NCBI GenBank assembly: GCA_033344815.1
Contig: JAWPMR010000001.1
Span: 3,768,136-3,832,135 of the forward strand
Origin: Paracoccaceae bacterium
GTDB lineage: Bacteria > Pseudomonadota > Alphaproteobacteria > Rhodobacterales > Rhodobacteraceae
DNA length: 64,000 nucleotides
Direction of reading: 5' to 3'
The notes beneath the pieces are model-generated. The model was not told the DNA's origin. It was given only the letters and a program-made list of their open reading frames with translations, and did not search any database. The position numbers were made by a program, and so were the translations under genes. Position 1 is the stretch's first letter, and each line of letters opens with the position of its first letter. Positions 36,746-43,564 of the stretch are shown piece by piece.

Positions 36746-39157
36746 CTAAGCCATGGTGAAAGCAATCAGCTTCTTGTTGAACACCTCTGACGTTTCTTGA
36801 TCCATGCGGGTCGCATTGCCCTTGGTCGCAATGATTTTCGCAATGCGCTGCATCACATCCTCTGCCACCTCTCTTCGCTTCTCTTTGTCGGTCTCATAGA
36901 TCAATTGCATGATATCTGGCAGCACCGAGTAGATTTCCGGGAGTGTGGCACCCATTCGTTTAAGGTGGCTGTCAATCTGTGTTACGAAGGGTTCAAACTC
37001 CGAAACATACTTTTTATCGGTCTTGTTGCTTGTATAAAGGCGCTCAAACAGGATGTTGGCAGAGACGGAAATCACCATCTCGACGCTGAGCAGATGCATT
37101 ACTTCCCGGTCGGGATGCTCTTCCAATTCGGCGAGCGCTTCCAAAGCCCTGATAACATGTTCCCAGGAGTTTTTTTGTGCTTCATTTGCCTCTGGTATGT
37201 CCATCTGGTCCCGCTCCAGATGTTCACCATAAGCAAGCGACAGATAGATCATGGAAAGCTCAAGTTCCGAGCGACATATCAGAAAACTGCTGCGCGCATC
37301 TTCTGCCTCATGGAGCAGTGTCCAGGCTGGCTGCACCAGATTTCTGAGGATTGGAAGCCTTTTCCGGGGGCGTTCCAGCGGCATATCAAGTATGGAAAAG
37401 CGGCGGATGACATGAGCAAAGTATCGCAAGTCAATCAGTTCGTGCGGTCTTTTCGGATCGGGCTCTGACGGCGCGGTTTCAAGAGCACGGTCAATAAAGA
37501 ACTCCGCGCTGTCCCAACGGGATGCCCAGAACGCGACGGTCGCGGCAAAAAAGAAAGCGCGATGTGGTTTCACCGTTTCCACCTTGGTGATGATCTCGTC
37601 CAGACGGTCGGTGTCAGGTTTGGCCACAAAACCCGTCAGGAACGCGAACAATGGTTCCTCTATCACATCCTGAAACCGTGACAGCGGCACCGCCACGCCG
37701 CGCCGGGGTGCGGCTGTATGCGCGTTCTGTTCACGCAGTTCCTCGACGATTGCTGCCAGCGTGTGTTGAACACTGAACTTTGCATGCGCCAATTCCACCC
37801 CGGACAAAGTGTCAGAAATCAGATCAAGCACGGCGGTGCGCACATCGTCGGCTTCGACAAGGAAATTTGACAGCGCATTGAAGATTTCGATGCGACGTCC
37901 CAACAGCTTAGCGTTCAAAAATACGGTTTCACGCGACAGCCGCTCCCAGAGTTTTTTCAACTCCTCCAGCGTTTTTTGATAAGCAGGATCGAGGTCGGCT
38001 CTGCGGGCCATTTTTTCGGCCAGTTCGGCCATCGTACTGTGAAACTGCGAATGATTGTCGGAACTTGATCGGCGGTCCCAGCGCGGCAATGGGCGCGGGG
38101 CTTGTCCGACTTGCCCCCATACCGTCAGCAAAAAGGCGGTAACGGCTCGTTTGACATCCTCAAAGATACCAACGGACTTCACCTGGTTGGGCATATCCTT
38201 GGTGTTCAGAAACGGAATGTACTGACCCAGCCGGCGCAGCGGGAAATCCAAGCCCCCGAAGGTGTCTGACTGCGCAAGCCAGTCGATTGCCGCGTTATGC
38301 AAGCCTTGATCTGAAGTCACCAAAACGTATCGGACGCGCCGGCGCATTTTGCCTGCCGCGTATCGTCTTTGGGCTTCGACATTCAAACGGCAGACCTGCA
38401 AAAGCGTTTCAGCATCTCTTGTGACAAGTCTTTGAGTAGAGGCTTTTTCGCCGCCAGTGCGATGCAGTAACAAATGGTGCCGCAAATTCTGCGTGTCATC
38501 TGCAGTGACGGCCATAATCTTGGGGCTGGCCATATCGTCAAGGTGCAACGGTCGCAGCAGATTTTCATGAATGACGCGGGTGAACTCCTGCGCTTCAAAC
38601 GCCTCGTTTGCCAAAAGTTCACCGATTCCGCCAAGCGGGTCCAGTGTTTCGTCAATCGCCTCGCGCAGAGCACTCTCACTTTTGCGACTGTTCATCAGGC
38701 GTACGATTGTCCGGGAAATCTCATGCGTGTGGCTGCCCTCGATCTGACGCCTTGCCTGCTGCCCCAAATGCCGCGCGTGATCTGCGACTTCTTCTGCATG
38801 CGCAGGAGAAATCATGGGTGAGGCACCCCATTGCCCCGCCAGTTGGCGCGACATTAGAAACTCCGCGGTAACCGTCGCCAGCGCCTGCATGGTTTGGACC
38901 GGTGGTCGTTCCAGCGAGCTGATCTTCAGATATTCATCTGACTTGAACGGGTTCAGGAAGAACCGAACCACATTCGCATCAAAGACATAGCGAATCTCGC
39001 CGTGTGCCTTGGCGAATTCAGCGTCATCGCCATTAAAATCAACCGAATTTTGAAGATCAACGGCACCGGCCAGGTAGCGGCCCGACTCATGACCGGCATT
39101 GCCGGTTCGGGCCCTTTCACCGGTGGCGTCAGGCGCCTCTGAGTCAGGCGAGGACAT
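36746..39157 (-). CDS. PIN-like nuclease domain fused to helical repeats (candidate effector)
   Basis: An 803-residue protein from the ATG at 39157, which lies inside the end of the wHTH gene (14-base overlap); a TTG at 39178 would add seven residues. The N-terminal third looks like a PIN-fold nuclease: 'IRYVFDANVVRFFLNP' (Asp60), 'TAEFL' (Glu99), 'RLVTRDAETLLQVCRLN' (Asp248) and 'YVLVTSDQGLHNAA' (Asp283) supply the expected acidic residues, with an unusually long helical insertion between the second and third. From about residue 320 to the end the protein is helical, TPR-like. No signal peptide. I infer an RNase controlled by the helical part; the family name is unknown to me. Confidence 0.7.
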   Translation of the reverse strand: MSSPDSEAPDATGERARTGNAGHESGRYLAGAVDLQNSVDFNGDDAEFAKAHGEIRYVFDANVVRFFLNPFKSDEYLKISSLERPPVQTMQALATVTAEFLMSRQLAGQWGASPMISPAHAEEVADHARHLGQQARRQIEGSHTHEISRTIVRLMNSRKSESALREAIDETLDPLGGIGELLANEAFEAQEFTRVIHENLLRPLHLDDMASPKIMAVTADDTQNLRHHLLLHRTGGEKASTQRLVTRDAETLLQVCRLNVEAQRRYAAGKMRRRVRYVLVTSDQGLHNAAIDWLAQSDTFGGLDFPLRRLGQYIPFLNTKDMPNQVKSVGIFEDVKRAVTAFLLTVWGQVGQAPRPLPRWDRRSSSDNHSQFHSTMAELAEKMARRADLDPAYQKTLEELKKLWERLSRETVFLNAKLLGRRIEIFNALSNFLVEADDVRTAVLDLISDTLSGVELAHAKFSVQHTLAAIVEELREQNAHTAAPRRGVAVPLSRFQDVIEEPLFAFLTGFVAKPDTDRLDEIITKVETVKPHRAFFFAATVAFWASRWDSAEFFIDRALETAPSEPDPKRPHELIDLRYFAHVIRRFSILDMPLERPRKRLPILRNLVQPAWTLLHEAEDARSSFLICRSELELSMIYLSLAYGEHLERDQMDIPEANEAQKNSWEHVIRALEALAELEEHPDREVMHLLSVEMVISVSANILFERLYTSNKTDKKYVSEFEPFVTQIDSHLKRMGATLPEIYSVLPDIMQLIYETDKEKRREVAEDVMQRIAKIIATKGNATRMDQETSEVFNKKLIAFTMA

Positions 39158-40490
39158 GGTCAGTGTGCCCGGGTGCAAAGAAGGCCTTGAAGCGGTCGGC
39201 TAGGGCATTGGATTTCGGCTGTTCAAAAGCAGCCGCAAATTCACTCATACCGGTCTCCTGCAATGCATTTCCGAGCGACAACATCCGATCAATCTGAAGG
39301 GTAAATTCGCCCTGATCGCGAGATATACCCCGATTGATCTGGTCCCATGCGTCGCTGTTGCCTTCAATGATCTGGCGCAATTGTCGCAGCTCGTACCGTT
39401 TTTCCCGCGCGAGCCGCATCAGGTCCACCTGATCACGCCGCTCAAGGCACTGGAGCAAGGATAGGCACAAGAAAGGGTTATAAAGCCGGTGGGACATCAG
39501 GCTATCCACCCAGTTGCCTATGATACTATCCTGCAGCATTGCCGGGTCTTCTGCCAAACCGATCAGTGCCTGATGCATGAAGCGCTGTGTACGCTCATTG
39601 CCATGTGCCGCATTCAGCCGCGCATGCAGGGCACGACCGACAGTGTCATACCCGAGTTTGCAAAAAACATCCGCTATGACCAGATAGGCATTGGCATTTT
39701 CAATGCGGGCCATTGCCATTAACAATCCGCAGATGAGGTAATCCTGACGGATGATCGAGCATTCCTCGGCAGTCTCCAAAATAATCCAAAGCGTGTCATG
39801 CAGGTCTTCTCTTGGGTTGTCATTTTCAGACTGCGTTGGCACCAGTGGATGAAACGCTTTCTGACGCGCAGCCTCGTCACTAAACCAATGCTCGATGGCC
39901 TCTTCGAACCAATCCGCGAAACCGTCGACACCGCGCATCGCAATACTGCCAAGTTTCTCCACAGAGATTTTCATGCCTGCGATCTGGCGATTGAGCCGCG
40001 CCATTTCCTCAGCCACAGCCTCGGGCGGCACATAGCCGGAGTCTGTCCACTCTTTCAGTCGCTGCGTTTCAAAATCATACCACTCGAACGCTTTTTTCAG
40101 CGCATGATCCCGTTCTTCTTTAAACTCCGCACGCTCGGCCTGGGAAAGATGGTAGTGGATGTCACGGCGAATGTCGGGATCTTCAAATGCCCGACGCGCG
40201 CTCTCAGCATCTGACAGCTCGCGCTCGGTCTGCGGGAGGCCGGCAAGAGCGCCCAATTCCTGGCGAATGGCATCGGCCTCCTCGTCGCGCAACCTCCAAA
40301 TTTTCCGAGGACGTCCGCGACTAGGGCTGTTCGTTCCCAGTGAGACGACGTAGCGGCCTTTATTGCTACTTCGCCGTAACCATGAATTGACCGTATGTGG
40401 ATTGACGCCCGTCGCCTTGGCAAGCTGTGCACCGGTGAACTCCTCCAGCGCCAGCATACCAGCGAGTATCTTGTACGTCTCTCCACTCAT
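39144..40490 (-). CDS. Winged helix-turn-helix protein with long helical C-terminus
   Basis: A 448-residue protein. Residues 5-68 look like a winged HTH: 'FTGAQLAKATGVNPHTVNSW' (recognition helix region), then a wing 'GRYVVSLG...RGRPRKIWRL'. Residues 85-180 are charged and probably coiled coil; 200-440 are helical repeats rich in Leu/Ala, resembling the C-terminus of the next gene. It probably binds DNA and a protein partner. A good internal promoter and a palindrome lie just upstream (40521-40569), so autoregulation is plausible. It overlaps the PIN gene, so the two are coupled. Confidence 0.72.
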   Translation of the reverse strand: MSGETYKILAGMLALEEFTGAQLAKATGVNPHTVNSWLRRSSNKGRYVVSLGTNSPSRGRPRKIWRLRDEEADAIRQELGALAGLPQTERELSDAESARRAFEDPDIRRDIHYHLSQAERAEFKEERDHALKKAFEWYDFETQRLKEWTDSGYVPPEAVAEEMARLNRQIAGMKISVEKLGSIAMRGVDGFADWFEEAIEHWFSDEAARQKAFHPLVPTQSENDNPREDLHDTLWIILETAEECSIIRQDYLICGLLMAMARIENANAYLVIADVFCKLGYDTVGRALHARLNAAHGNERTQRFMHQALIGLAEDPAMLQDSIIGNWVDSLMSHRLYNPFLCLSLLQCLERRDQVDLMRLAREKRYELRQLRQIIEGNSDAWDQINRGISRDQGEFTLQIDRMLSLGNALQETGMSEFAAAFEQPKSNALADRFKAFFAPGHTDHVLA

Positions 40491-40520
40491 TGCCTGCGCC
40501 TTTCAACGGATCACACTCCG

Positions 40521-40549
40521 ATTAAACATGCAAATGAGTTTAAAGTCAA
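40521..40549 (-). promoter_or_regulatory. Internal promoter for the wHTH-PIN gene pair
   Basis: On the reverse strand TTGACT (40549-40544) and TTTAAT (40526-40521) are separated by exactly 17 bases, close to sigma-70 consensus, about 30 bases before the wHTH start codon. The AT-rich setting contrasts with neighbouring coding DNA. Confidence 0.6.
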
Positions 40550-40554
40550 TATTT

Positions 40555-41784
40555 TTAATGCACGTGCATTTTTAATCCCAGATTGCGCCTTATCGTGCGC
40601 ATCATGGCTGCCACATCCTTGTTCATGATAAATTGGTGCAGGGGATCAATCAGGGCAATTTGATGTTCTTCCCGGTATTTTGCCTGCTTCATAAGCAGAT
40701 AAAACGTGCTCCGCTCCTCACGCGTCATATAGAGATTTAGGGTAAGGATGACTTGTTCCGCCCAGCCTTTGGGCTTGCCGCCCAGCTTGCGAAGGTAGAC
40801 GAGGAACCTATAGATGTCATTGCGACCACTAGCGCGCGCCCTTCGGATGTCATCGCCCGGATCGTTGGCACCGACTTCCGGCATTTTGTATCTGTTGAGG
40901 TGGTATTCATAACTGGCCTGCCAGAACGCGTTGGCCATTGGCTGCAAAAGTTTAGGCAGGGCGGATTTATCACTCAAGACCTCGGCTTGCAGGATTTCAC
41001 ACGCCACCGCATCAACAGCACCTTCCGTGAAGGCGCAATCCTGATCGACCTGAAAACGGGCCCCATTCAATGCGGCACCCTGTGCGCCATGCACAAAGAC
41101 CTCATGAAAAATCAGATAAGGCAATGAGTGGATTGCGTCGCCAAGCGCATCATCCATTGGTAAATAGACCTGCATGACCGCATCAGTCTTGCCATTTGGT
41201 TGGCGAAACTCGCCATCTACTGGCAACGTGCCAGCAGCGTCTTTCTTGCGCACGGTGGCCAGCATGATTGGCGGTACGATTTCGATGTCATTTCCATCGG
41301 CCAGCAGCCGCTGATATTCCAGCTCTGCCTGCCTGATGAAGCGACGCGTTATCTGTCGCAGGAAATCGAGGCACCGTCCGCCGGTCTCATGCTGAAACTG
41401 GAACAGGTCCGCCTCTCCGCCTTTGCACCATTTGTTTTCAACCCCACACTGACCACAATCGAAAGCCTCAACCATCGCTCCCATTTTTTCGCGCGCAGAT
41501 ACGAATGTTTCTGCTTCATGCGCGGCGGTATGGGCTTTCACCCGCTTGAGATACATTTCCAGAAAATCAATCAGGCTGATCGGTTCAGGCGCTTCGCCAT
41601 CTTCGTGCAATGCTGAATCGATCTGGGCTTTGACTGTGAGGGCATAATTCTTGTGGTCCGGGGTGTGGTCTTCAGAGAATTCGATAAGGTGCGCCTGTCC
41701 AACGAGGTGGACAATCCACGCAGCCAGACGTTTGCGTGCCCGAAGGTCAAGCTGGGTGTCTTCGACATAAGTAATCCGGCCCAA
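40555..41784 (-). CDS. Predicted zinc metallopeptidase (HExxxH type) of the island operon
   Basis: A 409-residue cytosolic protein. 'LPYLIFHEVFVHGAQG' holds a HExxxH motif (His227, Glu228, His232), and 22 residues later 'FTEGAVDAVACEIL' offers Glu254 as third zinc ligand with Asp258 beside it, a gluzincin-like arrangement. Three cysteines at 110, 113 and 120 (CGQCGVENKWC) could bind metal or be redox-active. The start is a TTG at 41784, three bases after the upstream gene's stop with GGGAAG before it. I know no named family for it. In this operon it may be a proteolytic effector or activator. Confidence 0.65.
   Translation of the reverse strand: MGRITYVEDTQLDLRARKRLAAWIVHLVGQAHLIEFSEDHTPDHKNYALTVKAQIDSALHEDGEAPEPISLIDFLEMYLKRVKAHTAAHEAETFVSAREKMGAMVEAFDCGQCGVENKWCKGGEADLFQFQHETGGRCLDFLRQITRRFIRQAELEYQRLLADGNDIEIVPPIMLATVRKKDAAGTLPVDGEFRQPNGKTDAVMQVYLPMDDALGDAIHSLPYLIFHEVFVHGAQGAALNGARFQVDQDCAFTEGAVDAVACEILQAEVLSDKSALPKLLQPMANAFWQASYEYHLNRYKMPEVGANDPGDDIRRARASGRNDIYRFLVYLRKLGGKPKGWAEQVILTLNLYMTREERSTFYLLMKQAKYREEHQIALIDPLHQFIMNKDVAAMMRTIRRNLGLKMHVH
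40558..40569. promoter_or_regulatory. Perfect 12-base palindrome, candidate operator
   Basis: ATGCACGTGCAT, a perfect palindrome covering the last codons of the metallopeptidase gene (KMHVH then stop) and lying eight bases upstream of the internal promoter's -35 box. Its placement fits an operator, perhaps for the wHTH protein encoded next. Confidence 0.4.
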
Positions 41785-41787
41785 CGG

Positions 41788-42141
41788 TCAGCTTCCCGCC
41801 ACAGGTGGTTCCTTGTCGGTAGAAAAGCGTTTCTTGATCTGGGGTTCGATCATAAGCTTCCAAGCCTTCTTGAGTGCCTCCATTACAACGGCGGTCGCTA
41901 CCGCGCTGCCGACTTTGATCAAAATCGCCGTCATGACATCTGCGCGGTTTCCTTCCTCCTTTGGCGCAGCAACCACAGGCGGTTCCTGTCCCAAATCATC
42001 AATTACCGTCAGATCAACGCCCCGCGCCTCGGCCAGCTTGCGCGTATCCTTATCATTCAGCAAAAGACTCCATTGCCTTTTGATTTCTCGGTTCACATCA
42101 TCAGATTTCGCAGAACCAAGCTCAGTGAGTGCGTCAGTCAC
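41788..42141 (-). CDS. Small protein with hydrophobic/amphipathic C-terminal helix
   Basis: A 117-residue product from the GTG at 42141, preceded by GGAG at good spacing (ggagattaccGTG); the frame continues upstream without homology. Residues 1-50 are polar and helical (VTDALTELGSAKSDDVNREI...). Residues about 67-98 form a long Ala/Val-rich helix, 'VMTAILIKVGSAVATAVVME' then 'ALKKAW', followed by a basic 'PQIKKRF' tail. It could be a membrane-associating or adaptor module. It is the first gene of the four-gene operon and ends three bases before the metallopeptidase. Family unknown. Confidence 0.6.
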   Translation of the reverse strand: MTDALTELGSAKSDDVNREIKRQWSLLLNDKDTRKLAEARGVDLTVIDDLGQEPPVVAAPKEEGNRADVMTAILIKVGSAVATAVVMEALKKAWKLMIEPQIKKRFSTDKEPPVAGS

Positions 42142-42282
42142 GGTAATCTCCAAATACAAATTTAAAATAAAAGTTAATAATACTCGTTTTGAGCGAGTTT
42201 TCCAGAGCACGCATTCATTTTTGACGTGGATTTTCAGAGCGCATCACCTTTTTCAGGGTGGATCAGAGCGCGACAATCGCCC
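42142..42282 (-). promoter_or_regulatory. AT-rich promoter region of the island operon
   Basis: An AT-rich stretch (42142-42182) contains a possible -10 TATTAT (reverse strand, 42182-42177). Just upstream is an inverted repeat ACTCG-N7-CGAGT (42182-42198), well placed for an operator. Further out, two diverged copies of a motif containing CAGAGCGC occur at 42224-42242 and 42258-42272 in direct orientation. No good -35 was found. Confidence 0.45.
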
Positions 42283-42908
42283 AGAACGGTATGCTGGCAT
42301 GGCAACAAAAAACCAGATGTTGAGGATTGTCTGCTTTGCCCTTGCAGGCCAATACTGCATTGCCAAGACGCGCTTTGGCATTTGGAAGTCGTTGAACACG
42401 CCACACGGCCCGATCCAATTGAAACTGAGACAACGCTGCTTGATACTGCGGAATGTGCGAAGAGGATCTACCAGCCTTCATAGCCAAAACCCCCATGTTC
42501 AATCACAGCAAACAGGAGGCTTGACTGGCGTCCAAGAAGTTTCGAATGACGCGTTAGTGTGTTCTTTCTTCGGGATTACCATGCGGTACGTTGAGTTACC
42601 GGACGCTGAAACTAACCCGTCAAAGACAATTTGACCCTCGATCAGCCTGGTCGCAACAGCGTCGCAATAACCGAACCCTTCGACAAAGAAAGGTAAGTTT
42701 CCGATCTTGATCGTCTTGTCGCCCATACTGCCAGCCCAAATACGCTCGGTTCTGAACCCGTGCCAGGTGTCTGAGCCAAGGCAAAAACGATCTTTTCCAT
42801 ATCACCTCGTACCAAACTGATGCGGCTTTGATACCTTGAGAAATGCGATATTTCATTGGCTCAAACCGTCACCAGTCGTTACTTCTGCTAGCCCCCGTCG
42901 AGGACTAG
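42283..42908. other. Interval with fragmented small frames
   Basis: The reverse strand has a 75-codon frame at 42726-42499 (MGDKTIKIGNLPFFVEGFGY...) and, in a neighbouring frame just upstream, MEKIVFALAQTPGTGSEPSV with GAGGTGAT before it (ATG near 42805). Together they look like one frameshifted small gene, but I do not recognise it. A further reverse frame at 42263-42502 is open without resemblance to any family. Confidence 0.35.
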
Positions 42909-43360
42909 GTCGGTCCAGCCAACGTCATTCGCTTCATCGATGCCTTGGCAGGTAGGCTTGGTCTTGCGGCGCGCCGCTTTGCGTCAGCCAGCCTGAAACG
43001 AACGGGCAGGCGGGGCTACCACCCCTGCCATTTGCTTAAGCTCTGTAGGACTGGATATCTCAACCGCGAACGAACTAGCCGGCGGTTAGGGGCAGAGGCG
43101 CGCCGAAGCCTGAAAAGGCCTGGCTGATGCGTCAACTATGTTCAGAATTCAGATCCATTGCCGACTTTTTGGTGCCTGCATCGCAAGGCCTTCAAGCAGG
43201 TATTTCATCAGTTTCTTGTTCTGCGCCAGAATCTTAAACGCAGGGGCGCGAGTGCTCCGCTTTAGGCGGCACCCGGATCAAAGTCGTGAACAAGAAGCGC
43301 CGCAATTTATCCGAGCCCTGCTCGACAAGCTGATCCGGTCGCATGACGAAAGCCTGAAGA
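42909..43360 (+). pseudogene. Degraded IS1182-like transposase fragment
   Basis: From 42909 the frame reads VGPANVIRFIDALAG, then 'YHPCHLLKLCRTGYLNRE', matching the N-terminal domain of IS1182-like transposases ('YHPATLLKLYIYGYLNR...SSRRLEREA'). After the stop at 43125 'EFRSIADF' (family 'DFKTIADF') and 'GTRIKVVNKKRRNLSEP' (family 'GSKFKAVNNRDRNFT') follow, then 'ALLDKLIRSHDESLKK'. Stops and frameshifts are frequent, so it is a relic. It marks the right side of the island. Confidence 0.75.
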
Positions 43361-43564
43361 AATAGGTCGCACATCTCTACATCGGCAGTGATCTGACGTT
43401 TATCCGCTGCACAGGGTTGGCATATGGCACTGCGGACTCCTCGACGGTCCCTTGTCTCGGGTGCTACATCGTTGTTGTCGTCATCTACGCCCCGGTGGTG
43501 ATGGCGGTCCAAAGGGGCGCGCTCGGGAAACCGCCCCAACTGGACCCACGATTTCTGACATATG

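Noticed and set aside
36797-37468. A 223-codon forward frame inside the PIN-domain gene
   Set aside because: Antisense shadow of the 803-residue reverse-strand protein; no start signal.
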